Part shown: piece after piece, positions 27,816 through 35,543 of the stretch | Numbering within the stretch: position 1 is the stretch's first letter | Layout: each line of letters opens with the position of its first letter | Source: Granulosicoccus sp045106195 | Lineage (GTDB): Bacteria; Pseudomonadota; Gammaproteobacteria; Granulosicoccales; Granulosicoccaceae | Direction of reading: 5' to 3' | DNA length: 64,000 nucleotides | NCBI GenBank assembly: GCA_045106195.1 | Contig: JBGCEH010000008.1 | Coordinates: forward strand, 42,505-106,504 | Translations under genes and position numbers: made by a program | Notes under the pieces: model-generated | What the model saw: only the letters and a program-made list of their open reading frames with translations | Told to the model about the DNA's origin: nothing | The model's database searches: none

Positions 27816-27840
27816 ATGTGGACCGTGCCGCCTATTTCAA
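27816..27840 (-). promoter_or_regulatory. Weak candidate sigma-32-type promoter upstream of dnaK
   Basis: On the minus strand TTGAAA at 27840-27835 is followed about 12 bases later by TCCACAT (27822-27816). The heat-shock consensus is CTTGAAA, 11-16 bases, CCCCAT. Only part of the -10 matches, so this is a candidate by position and partial match, not a firm call. Confidence 0.2.
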
Positions 27841-27850
27841 TACTTGATAA

Positions 27851-27871
27851 CGGTTTTCCGAATTAAAACCG
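27851..27871. repeat. 7-bp inverted repeat in the grpE-dnaK gap
   Basis: CGGTTTT (27851-27857) and AAAACCG (27865-27871) flank a 7-base centre. It lies 40 bases downstream of the grpE stop. It could be a weak terminator or processing hairpin after grpE; it does not match the CIRCE operator sequence. Confidence 0.4.
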
Positions 27872-27910
27872 GCACGATTTCCGAACTATTGAAAAGATCT
27901 GCAGTCTCCG

Positions 27911-28579
27911 CTATTTCGAGACCATAACCAGCGCCGGACGGACCAGTCGTTCGTTCAATGTGTAACCTTTCTGCATCACACTGGTGACGGTATTGGGCGC
28001 TCTGCCCTCTATCTCCTGCATGGACATGGCCTGGTGGAATTCCGGATCGAATTTTTCGTCCACCGGATTTATTTCCACGATATTGTTTTTCTCGAAAAGT
28101 TGAGCCAGCATCTTCAACGTCAGCTCTGCACCTTCTACGATAGATTTTGTATTGGCGTCCTCGGCCATCGCTGCCGCCAGCCCCATCTCCAGGCTGTCCC
28201 GCACAGGCAAAAGATCGTTGACCATGCCTTCCAGTGCAAATTTGCGAGCCTTGGTCACATCGTTTTGCGCCCGCTTGCGCTGGTTCTCCATCTCTGCCTG
28301 CAGTCTCAGCAAACGGTCCCAGTAGTCGGCAGCCTTAGCCTCAGCCTCAGCAACCTGCTGCGTCAGAACGGATACTTCGTCCTGAGGCTCATCATCACTC
28401 TCGACAGAGGTCTGATCATCGAATTCAATAGGACCGTTGCCGTCGCCGACGACAGAGTCGTCTGCAGCACTCTGGTCTGCCGGTACTTCGGGATCGTCGA
28501 TGTGGGTCGGATCATCATGTGAAATGTCGTTGGCAGCGGCTTCGCCAGCTGTGTCAGACGGGTCTTTATTGTCTGGCAT
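27911..28579 (-). CDS. grpE: Nucleotide exchange factor GrpE
   Basis: 222-aa co-chaperone that releases ADP from DnaK. The first 75 residues are acidic and low in complexity (many Asp/Ser), longer than usual. A long coiled-coil helix follows (about 80-130, AEAEAKAADYWDRLLRLQAEMENQRKR), then the compact beta domain with NPVDEKFDPEFHQAMSMQE and GYTLNERLVRPALVMVSK, which are GrpE hallmarks. It begins 54 bases after hrcA and precedes dnaK. Confidence 0.97.
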   Translation of the reverse strand: MPDNKDPSDTAGEAAANDISHDDPTHIDDPEVPADQSAADDSVVGDGNGPIEFDDQTSVESDDEPQDEVSVLTQQVAEAEAKAADYWDRLLRLQAEMENQRKRAQNDVTKARKFALEGMVNDLLPVRDSLEMGLAAAMAEDANTKSIVEGAELTLKMLAQLFEKNNIVEINPVDEKFDPEFHQAMSMQEIEGRAPNTVTSVMQKGYTLNERLVRPALVMVSK

Positions 28580-28633
28580 AATGAAAAATGCTCTTTATCA
28601 AGGTAATTGTGGAACTCCGCGCGAATATAAGCG

Positions 28634-29692
28634 CTAACTACGAAGATTCAAGGCCGCGCTTAATAGTTTAGAGGTGACATCGACAACCGGAATAACCTGA
28701 GCGTAGGACATACGTTTGGGTCCGACCACACCGAGCACCCCTAGAAGTTTTCCATTGATCTCATAAGGTGCGGTAACCACGCTGCAATCGCCCAGAGCGT
28801 CATACCCGGACTCACGCCCGATGAAGATCTGCACCCCTTCAGCAGAGGCGCAACGTTCCAAGAGGTGAAAAATATCGCGCTTCTGCTGGAACGCATCGAA
28901 TAGCTCCCGTAGCTTACTGACATCGCCCAGATCCGCATGATCCATAAGATTGGTCTCTCCGGCAACGAGCATATCGTCGTCTTCGTCTTCGACCTCTTCA
29001 GCTCCGAATACCTGCCCTGCCACATCAATCATCATCTGCATGGACATACTCATGTCCTTGCGCGTCCGGTGCAATTCAGCGCGCATCCGGTCGCGAACCT
29101 CAGCGAGCGAACAGCCCAGGTATTCAGAATTGAGTTCTCGTGCGAACGTTGCCAGCTCGTCTTTTGTGTAATCACGCTCGACATGAATGATGCGATTCTG
29201 GATTTCCTTGTCGCTGATGATAAGGATGACCAGGACACGCTGATCCGAAAGAGGCAGAAATTCCACTTGCTGGAGCGGCTTTTCCTCACGCTTCGGCACG
29301 GTAACCATGCCTGCCATCCGCGTGAACCCTGACAGGTAGTTGGAGGCAACCTTGACCAGTGCCTGATCGTCCATGGATGGATCCAGAAGACCCCGAATAT
29401 GCTCGATCGTGTCGTTGTTCGGTGGCTTCACATCCAGAAGCTTGTCGACAAACACCCTGAATGCTGCCGATGTGGGAATGCGCCCGGCCGATGTGTGTGG
29501 CGATTTCAGCAGGCCCATGTGTTCAAGGTCGCCCATGACATTTCGCACCGAAGCAGCACTGATGTCGATGCCAGGCAATCTGGACAGTGTTCTTGAACCC
29601 ACCGGAGTGCCTTGCTCTATATAGTGATCGACGAGCAACTTGAGAATATGTTGCTCTCGCTCGGTGAATTCATACACCGGGTTGGCTGTCAT
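28634..29692 (-). CDS. hrcA: Heat-inducible transcription repressor HrcA
   Basis: 352-aa repressor that in other bacteria binds the CIRCE operator and is activated by GroEL. The N-terminal winged helix (about 8-75) contains ILKLLVDHYIEQGTPVGSRTLSR and SVRNVMGDLEHMGLLKSPHTSAGRIPT, both diagnostic. A GAF-like domain and C-terminal segment with VTAPYEINGKLLGVLGVVGPKRMSYAQVIPVVD complete it. It heads the chaperone operon and is divergent from ispG across about 100 bases. No CIRCE copy is visible in that region or elsewhere in the operon. Confidence 0.97.
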   Translation of the reverse strand: MTANPVYEFTEREQHILKLLVDHYIEQGTPVGSRTLSRLPGIDISAASVRNVMGDLEHMGLLKSPHTSAGRIPTSAAFRVFVDKLLDVKPPNNDTIEHIRGLLDPSMDDQALVKVASNYLSGFTRMAGMVTVPKREEKPLQQVEFLPLSDQRVLVILIISDKEIQNRIIHVERDYTKDELATFARELNSEYLGCSLAEVRDRMRAELHRTRKDMSMSMQMMIDVAGQVFGAEEVEDEDDDMLVAGETNLMDHADLGDVSKLRELFDAFQQKRDIFHLLERCASAEGVQIFIGRESGYDALGDCSVVTAPYEINGKLLGVLGVVGPKRMSYAQVIPVVDVTSKLLSAALNLRS

Positions 29693-29794
29693 TAGGTCAT
29701 TCTCACCACAGGTTTCATTGCACGAGTGCCAGCTACGTCATTACAGGATAAACTAAGGCCCAACGAGCCCTTGATCAAGCCTTAAATTTTCACA

Positions 29795-31006
29795 ATGCCA
29801 CGTAAAACCACCCGTACGGTACAAGTTGGCCCGATAACTGTCGGCGGAGCTGCCCCCATCGTGGTTCAGTCCATGACCAATACTGACACAGAAGATGCTA
29901 TTCGCACCGCAGCGCAGGTCGCAGATCTGGCTCGAGCAGGCTCCGAAATTGTCCGTATCACGGTCAACACCGAAGCAGCTGCAAACGCCGTACCGGAAAT
30001 ACGCGACCGCCTGGCAGCCATGGATGTCCATGTGCCAATGGTGGGTGATTTCCACTTTAACGGTCATAAATTGCTGGCTGCAGTACCCGATTGCGCCGCT
30101 GCACTGGCCAAATACCGCATAAACCCCGGCAACGTCGGGCGTGGCGCCAAACGTGATGAGCAATTTGCTCAGATGATCGAAATCGCTGCAAAAAACGATA
30201 AACCGGTGCGTATCGGTGCAAACTGGGGGAGCATGGACCAAGACCTACTGGCCCGCATGCTGGACGACAATGCAGCTCAGAAAAATCCGAAACCTCTGGA
30301 TCAGATCAATCGCGATGCCGTTATCAAGTCAGCAGTAGACAGCGCAGCCCGGGCTGTCGAGATCGGGCTGGGTGCCGACAAGATTATCTTGTCGTGCAAG
30401 ATGAGCCGCGTTCAGGATCTCATCTCGGTTTACCAGGATCTGTCATCCCAGGTAGACTACGCGCTGCATTTGGGTCTGACCGAAGCTGGAATGGGATCAA
30501 AGGGTATCGTGGCATCCACGGCGGCGCTTGCGGTCCTTTTGCAACAGGGAATCGGCGATACCATCCGCATTTCCCTGACACCTGAGCCCAATGGCGACAG
30601 AACCAAAGAGGTCATTGTGGCGCAGGAAATCCTGCAAACCATGGGTCTTCGCTCATTTACTCCTATGGTCACTGCCTGTCCCGGTTGTGGTCGAACCAGC
30701 AGTACCCGCTTCCAGGAACTTGCCGATCGCATACAAACCTACCTGCGAGACAGCATGCCTGATTGGAAAAAGCTGCACCCCGGCGTGGAAGACATGTCAG
30801 TCGCCGTCATGGGTTGCGTGGTTAACGGGCCAGGAGAAAGCAAGCATGCCAATATCGGAATCAGCCTGCCCGGAACCGGAGAGCGCCCCATTGCACCAGT
30901 GTATATCGATGGCGAAAAAGCCATGACACTAAAGGGCGATCACATTGCTGAAGAATTCCAGGGTATCGTGTACGAATACGTGCAGACCAATTACACGAAT
31001 GCCTGA
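29795..31006 (+). CDS. ispG: 4-hydroxy-3-methylbut-2-enyl-diphosphate synthase (GcpE)
   Basis: 403-aa iron-sulfur enzyme of the MEP isoprenoid pathway; reduces methylerythritol cyclodiphosphate to HMBPP in the cytoplasm. The N-terminal TIM-barrel begins TVQVGPITVGGAAPIVVQSMTNTDT, and the 4Fe-4S ligands are visible as Cys295 and Cys298 (CPGCGRTSS) and Cys341 (GCVVNGPGE). Length is normal. Its last codons overlap the start of the FAD oxidoreductase gene (ATGCCTGA), indicating coupling. Confidence 0.97.
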   Translation: MPRKTTRTVQVGPITVGGAAPIVVQSMTNTDTEDAIRTAAQVADLARAGSEIVRITVNTEAAANAVPEIRDRLAAMDVHVPMVGDFHFNGHKLLAAVPDCAAALAKYRINPGNVGRGAKRDEQFAQMIEIAAKNDKPVRIGANWGSMDQDLLARMLDDNAAQKNPKPLDQINRDAVIKSAVDSAARAVEIGLGADKIILSCKMSRVQDLISVYQDLSSQVDYALHLGLTEAGMGSKGIVASTAALAVLLQQGIGDTIRISLTPEPNGDRTKEVIVAQEILQTMGLRSFTPMVTACPGCGRTSSTRFQELADRIQTYLRDSMPDWKKLHPGVEDMSVAVMGCVVNGPGESKHANIGISLPGTGERPIAPVYIDGEKAMTLKGDHIAEEFQGIVYEYVQTNYTNA

Positions 31007-32216
31007 CGCCCTGCCCTGGGATCAGTTCACAAACCACAACCCTGTAGCTTCCGGCTCAGACGAGCCAGTGATCGTCATTGGAGCCGGGCTGGCTGGTTGC
31101 TGGATGGCCAGAACCCTGGCAGAAAGCGGTATCCGCGTAACAGTGCTTGAAGCGGGCAAATTGCCTGCCAGCGGCGCGTCGTCAAATCCTGCTGGTATTG
31201 TCAAACCTTTTGTGACTCGCAGCCCGGGTCTTGCCATGGCGTTCTACATCCAGGCACACCAATACATACTGCAACAACTGCTTGCATGGAATCTGATCGA
31301 CGCTTGCCAATTTACCGCGTGTGGCGTTGTTCAGCTCGTGCAAAACCCCTACCCCGTATCTACACACTACCGCCGACTGCAGCCAGACCGGATGGAGGCG
31401 ATCCTCGGTGTTTCCTGCAACGCGCATGGTTTGCTGTTTGAACAATCCGGATGGCTGAACCCCTCAGCATTGTGTCATGAACTCTTGCAACACCCTTCTG
31501 TGGATGTGCACTGTAGCACCCCGGTGGAGGCGATCGAGCGCTTGGACGGGCCACGCTGGAAAATCAAAGGTTCAGGAAAAATATCGCGAATTGCTTCGCA
31601 TGTTGTACTTTGCACTGGAGCAGCAATCGCGCAACTGCCTCTGAGCCGACATCTACCAATTACACCAGCACGTGGCCAAATAACCCGATTCGCTGGTACA
31701 AATCAGACAGCCACCATGAAACGGGTTATCAGCGGAAAACACTACTTTATCCCGGATGCTGGTACCGTGATTGTCGGAGCAACATTCGAACGTGGAGTTA
31801 GCGACGCTTCGCTAAAGAGCAGTGACAATCAATCGAATCTGGCAGGTATTCGAGACATGCTGCCAGCGCTGCATATCGATGCAGATGCTATCCAAGCTTA
31901 TGCAGGCATTCGAGCAACCACGCCCGACAGGCTGCCAATAGTCGGGCCGTTACCCGATACCCTGGCTTGTGGTGAAGCTTACGCAGATCTGTACCATGGC
32001 AGAAAGTTTTCAAGCTATCCTGACCTTCCTTGCCACAGCGGTGCCTATGTTCTGGGGGGGCTGGGCTCCAGAGGGATTGTCACAGCGCCGTACGCCGCAA
32101 GGTTATTAACCGACCACCTCAGGGGTGGGCATCAATTATCACAATGGGCTCCACTCACAAACCCGGCAAGGTTTCAGATAAGAAATCTGAAACGCACAAA
32201 CATTGATCAAATCTGA
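30999..32216 (+). CDS. FAD-dependent oxidoreductase, MnmC C-terminal-domain-like
   Basis: 405-aa flavoprotein of the DAO/MnmC2 group. ATG 30999 lies within the end of ispG, giving an 8-base overlap; a longer frame from 30945 overlaps ispG further and is not needed. Residues 25-50 contain the FAD motif VIVIGAGLAGCWMA, followed by GASSNPAGIVKPFVTRSPG, which resembles the GASGN...G...P segment of the FAD half of MnmC. Near the end, GIRATTPDRLPIVGPLP and GGLGSRGIVTAPYAA fit the same group. In E. coli this half is fused to a tRNA methyltransferase and makes nm5s2U34; that domain is absent here. A role in amine oxidation is the alternative. Confidence 0.72.
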   Translation: MPDALPWDQFTNHNPVASGSDEPVIVIGAGLAGCWMARTLAESGIRVTVLEAGKLPASGASSNPAGIVKPFVTRSPGLAMAFYIQAHQYILQQLLAWNLIDACQFTACGVVQLVQNPYPVSTHYRRLQPDRMEAILGVSCNAHGLLFEQSGWLNPSALCHELLQHPSVDVHCSTPVEAIERLDGPRWKIKGSGKISRIASHVVLCTGAAIAQLPLSRHLPITPARGQITRFAGTNQTATMKRVISGKHYFIPDAGTVIVGATFERGVSDASLKSSDNQSNLAGIRDMLPALHIDADAIQAYAGIRATTPDRLPIVGPLPDTLACGEAYADLYHGRKFSSYPDLPCHSGAYVLGGLGSRGIVTAPYAARLLTDHLRGGHQLSQWAPLTNPARFQIRNLKRTNIDQI

Positions 32217-32250
32217 CATTGCATCCAGTGGGCGTCTTGCTGATGCACGG

Positions 32251-32559
32251 CTAGCTTGCGGTGATGATCTCACCTTTCAGATGTTGGGGATCGTTTGCAC
32301 ATTCCTGCAAGGGCTGTGCGATTTGTCCGATCGTACCCGTTGTGCCATTCTCGGAATAAGTGATGCCCGGTGGCACAGACAGTTCAAACGATAAATCCTT
32401 ACCACCCAAGGAGGCTAACAGCAGTCTGGCCAACGCCGCGTTACTGCCGGTGCCGTAACCGTGGCTCAATGCCTGCAAAGCGCGCATGCGCTCGCCGGCT
32501 CCCTCGTGTAGCGCCACTGATCTGAGATACTGACCCGTCATTCGCGTTTCAATTGTCAT
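32251..32559 (-). CDS. Hypothetical protein, 102 aa
   Basis: I do not recognise the family. ATG 32559 is selected because AGGAG lies nine bases upstream; the frame continues to 32601 without a better start. The sequence is hydrophilic with one Leu/Ala-rich helix (ALARLLLASLGG, about 42-53) and a Gly-rich segment before it (GYGTGSNAAL). It contains no signal peptide or membrane helix. It is convergent with the FAD oxidoreductase gene and divergent from the PAS sensor gene. The ribosome site and codon pattern argue that it is real. Confidence 0.5.
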   Translation of the reverse strand: MTIETRMTGQYLRSVALHEGAGERMRALQALSHGYGTGSNAALARLLLASLGGKDLSFELSVPPGITYSENGTTGTIGQIAQPLQECANDPQHLKGEIITAS

Positions 32560-32887
32560 ACTGATTAACTCCTGCACTCGACGAGCGCTTGCCTCGGCCA
32601 AAGAAGGGATATCGGCAGCATGCTTGAAGATTTACAGTAAGAATGAAAAAAATCAGATATATCCAAAACTTTTCATGACTTTTACTTTTTCATTGATCAG
32701 TTTCAGCATTACCTTACGTGTATATGAAAAATTTTGGCGACGCTGTCCAATCAAGGTGTTTTTGCATAACACGTTACAAGCGGTGCCAACGCTACTAACA
32801 GCGCGATTGTAATAAAGCAAACGCCGGGGTTTGCCGCTACCCACTTTACCAACCTGTAAACCTGTCCAACCATGAATAAACACGTCT
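32560..32887. other. AT-rich intergenic region between divergent genes
   Basis: About 330 bases with no gene. Bases 32620-32730 are strongly AT-rich with several T and A runs and likely hold promoters for one or both flanking genes. A perfect 6-bp hairpin (GCAAAC/GTTTGC with loop GCCGGG) lies at 32817-32834 upstream of the PAS gene. Confidence 0.45.
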
Positions 32888-34555
32888 GTGTCTTTTAAAC
32901 ATCTATTTTCAACCAACCGGCGCCTGCAGTCAGTCCTGGCGGCCGAAGCCTGCATAGAATTCGATGCTCACGGAATAATCGTGACTGCCAACGATCTCTT
33001 TCTGGAAACCATGGGTTATTCACTCATGCAGATCAAGGGGAAACATCACAGCATTTTCGTTGATCAGCAGTATGCGCAAAGCGATGCGTATGCAGAATTC
33101 TGGAAATCCTTAGGTGCAGGCCAGCATCAGAGTGCTGAATTTCTCAGATTCACGCGCACAGGGAAAGCCGTGTATCTACGTGCGAACTACATTCCTGTAA
33201 AGAACGTGTTTGGCAAAGTCACTAGCGTGATTAAGCTGGCTAATAACACGACAGAAGACAAACTTCGCAATGCCGGATTTGAAGCTCAGGTTGATGCGAT
33301 TAACAAATCGCAGGCGGTCATAGAATTCACCATTGATGGCAACATACTCTGGGCAAACGATAACTTCCTCAGCACAATGGGTTATACGCTTGACGAGATT
33401 CAAGGAAAACACCATCGCATGTTTCTCAGCAAGGAAGACAGTGAGAGCAGTGAGTACGAAATATTCTGGCAAGATCTTAGAGCTGGAAATTACCGTTCAG
33501 CCGAGTATTGTCGCATCCACAAGTCGGGAAGAAACGTCTGGATCCAGGCAAGCTACAACCCTATAATGGACCTTACGGGTAAACCGGTCAAAGTTATAAA
33601 GTTTGCTGTTGATCGTACAGCTGTTGTTGAACAAAGATTGACTAATGAGGTGTTGTCACTGGTTGCGAATGGCACTGATAACTCCGTCCTCATCTGTGGA
33701 ACCGATGGGCTGGTTGAATACGTCAATCCGGGATTTACCAAATTGACGGGCTATACGCGTGAAGAGACGCTGGGTAAAAAGCCCGGTGACTTGCTTCAGG
33801 GTCCTAATACTGACCCCGCAACCGTAGAACGTATCCGTGCAAGCCTCCGTGCAGGTGAGCCATTTTATGAAGAGATTCTAAACTACTCCAAAGCAGGCGA
33901 CCCTCATTGGATATCGCTTTCCATCAATCCTATTTTCAACTCGCAAGGAAGGCTTGAACGTTTTGTATCCGTACAGGCAAATGTAACAACAGTAAAGATG
34001 CGGGCAATAGAGGATTCATCCCGACTGGCAACCATAAGAGGTTCGATGCCCACAGCAGACTGGTCTGATACCGGCAAGCTTCTGGACATCAGCCCCCCGC
34101 TGCTGAATGTGCTCGCTTGTGACAAGGTAGCCGACGCTTATACCTTACTCAACAATTGCTTCCAGACTGGTTTAACTACCATCAACGCCAATAAAACTGC
34201 TGTTGATAGCAAGACTCAAAGGCTCATCGAACTAAAGTCCAAAACGGGCGAGACGATCAGGCTGGAAGCCATGTTCAATCAGGTGCTTGATGTTGATGGA
34301 AATCTGTCGAAGCTCACCATGTATGCACGCGATGTGACGTCTCAGCATCGAACTCTGGAACGGATCAAGACAGCCGTTTCAACAATCAATGATCTGGCGA
34401 CACAAACTAATTTGCTGTCTCTTAACGCGGCCATTGAAGCGGCACGTGCCGGCGAGCACGGGCGTGGTTTTTCCATTGTCGCATCAGAGGTGCGCAGCCT
34501 TGCTGGCCGATCCTCTGACTCAGCCAGTGAGATTGCGACCATGCTAAACGATTGA
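32888..34555 (+). CDS. Soluble PAS sensor with truncated methyl-accepting module
   Basis: 555-aa protein without membrane segments. Three clear PAS domains occupy about 15-130, 135-255 and 260-385 (each with N.F...GYS or GYT and EI.GK.H patterns), and a degenerate fourth about 390-485. The end (about 490-555) is the start of an MCP signalling domain including the tip TNLLSLNAAIEAARAGEHGRGFSIVASEVRSLAGRS. The stop comes only about 15 residues after the tip, so the returning helix is missing. The frame starts with GTG at 32888 and no ribosome site is clear. It resembles aerotaxis or BdlA-like sensors; whether the short form still couples to CheA/CheW is doubtful. Confidence 0.78.
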   Translation: MSFKHLFSTNRRLQSVLAAEACIEFDAHGIIVTANDLFLETMGYSLMQIKGKHHSIFVDQQYAQSDAYAEFWKSLGAGQHQSAEFLRFTRTGKAVYLRANYIPVKNVFGKVTSVIKLANNTTEDKLRNAGFEAQVDAINKSQAVIEFTIDGNILWANDNFLSTMGYTLDEIQGKHHRMFLSKEDSESSEYEIFWQDLRAGNYRSAEYCRIHKSGRNVWIQASYNPIMDLTGKPVKVIKFAVDRTAVVEQRLTNEVLSLVANGTDNSVLICGTDGLVEYVNPGFTKLTGYTREETLGKKPGDLLQGPNTDPATVERIRASLRAGEPFYEEILNYSKAGDPHWISLSINPIFNSQGRLERFVSVQANVTTVKMRAIEDSSRLATIRGSMPTADWSDTGKLLDISPPLLNVLACDKVADAYTLLNNCFQTGLTTINANKTAVDSKTQRLIELKSKTGETIRLEAMFNQVLDVDGNLSKLTMYARDVTSQHRTLERIKTAVSTINDLATQTNLLSLNAAIEAARAGEHGRGFSIVASEVRSLAGRSSDSASEIATMLND

Positions 34556-34612
34556 GCCAACCTGATTTCCAAAGCTGCGGCCAGCCATTGATATCCGAAA
34601 CAATCGGTATCG

Positions 34613-35539
34613 TCAACCGCGAAAGATCGACAAAGGTACTTGAGCAGATACAATCCAGTTCGGAATATCAACGATCTCACTTATTTTTAGATCAACGATA
34701 GCGCCGCAAAGTAGGTAGGCCTGCTCACGCGTCAGGCCCTGTTCGGCTACCAGCCAATCAATCATTTGCCGAGTTGCATTCTGTGCGTTTACATATAGAT
34801 CAGGGCCATGTGCGGTCGTACCGAAATGCCCGCCATGATCTGTCTTTGTCATCGGACTTGGGCGTTGATACTGCAATTCGCGAATAGGTGAATTCTTTAC
34901 AATACTGAAGCGCATGGTGACCGTCATGGGGCATTCAATTCCGGTACCACAGATCTCTCCCTGCCCTTGGTTAGCATGACAATCTCCAGTGGAAAACAAA
35001 GCGCCATCTACCAGCACTGGCAACCAGAACGTACTGCCTACCGTCAAGTCTCTTACATCAACGTTGCCACCGTTCTCACGTGGTGGGATCGTATTGAGCC
35101 GACCAGGTTCACGAGGTGCGACTCCAACACATCCGGGCATGGGCTCAAAAGGCAGCACAATATTGTTCACCCCGAAACGACACTCGTCTCCTGATAATTC
35201 CCAGATATGAAAATGAGGTTCAGGAAAATCGTCAGCCAACAGCCCAAAGCCGGGACGAAATGCGGTCCAACCCCAGCCCTTGTGCTGCATATCGAGAATC
35301 TCTACCTGTAATGCATCGCCAGGTTCAGCGCCGTCGACATACACCGATCCGTTCAGCGCATGGACTTTGCTTCGGTCAGCATTGAGGTAACTGTCAATGG
35401 TTGAATGAGGTGTATATTGACCACTGGCTTCCAGACATTCGAATATAACAATGTCTTGTTCTTTGATAACCAGACGAGGCTCGACCGAGTTATCCCAGAA
35501 AGGCTGAGTAAGGCTGTCATCAAGGTAGTGCGTAGTCAT
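34613..35539 (-). CDS. Acetamidase/formamidase family protein
   Basis: 308-aa amidohydrolase releasing ammonia from formamide or small amides. ATG 35539 (MTTHYLDDS) is the sensible start, four bases after the GGT stop; the longer upstream frame is the reverse phase of the GGT gene. Family features are EPGDALQVEILDM, GVAPREPG and the metal/active-site block GDCHANQGQGEICGTGIEC. The C-terminal LCGAIVDLKISEIVD is also typical. Its place after GGT and DUF1028 genes and opposite a peptide importer suggests nitrogen scavenging from an amide-containing compound. Confidence 0.88.
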   Translation of the reverse strand: MTTHYLDDSLTQPFWDNSVEPRLVIKEQDIVIFECLEASGQYTPHSTIDSYLNADRSKVHALNGSVYVDGAEPGDALQVEILDMQHKGWGWTAFRPGFGLLADDFPEPHFHIWELSGDECRFGVNNIVLPFEPMPGCVGVAPREPGRLNTIPPRENGGNVDVRDLTVGSTFWLPVLVDGALFSTGDCHANQGQGEICGTGIECPMTVTMRFSIVKNSPIRELQYQRPSPMTKTDHGGHFGTTAHGPDLYVNAQNATRQMIDWLVAEQGLTREQAYLLCGAIVDLKISEIVDIPNWIVSAQVPLSIFRG

Positions 35540-35543
35540 TCGC

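Noticed and set aside
29710..29730. Possible CIRCE operator upstream of hrcA
   Set aside because: GCACGAGTGC is a short palindrome, but the two 9-base arms separated by 9 bases required for CIRCE are absent.
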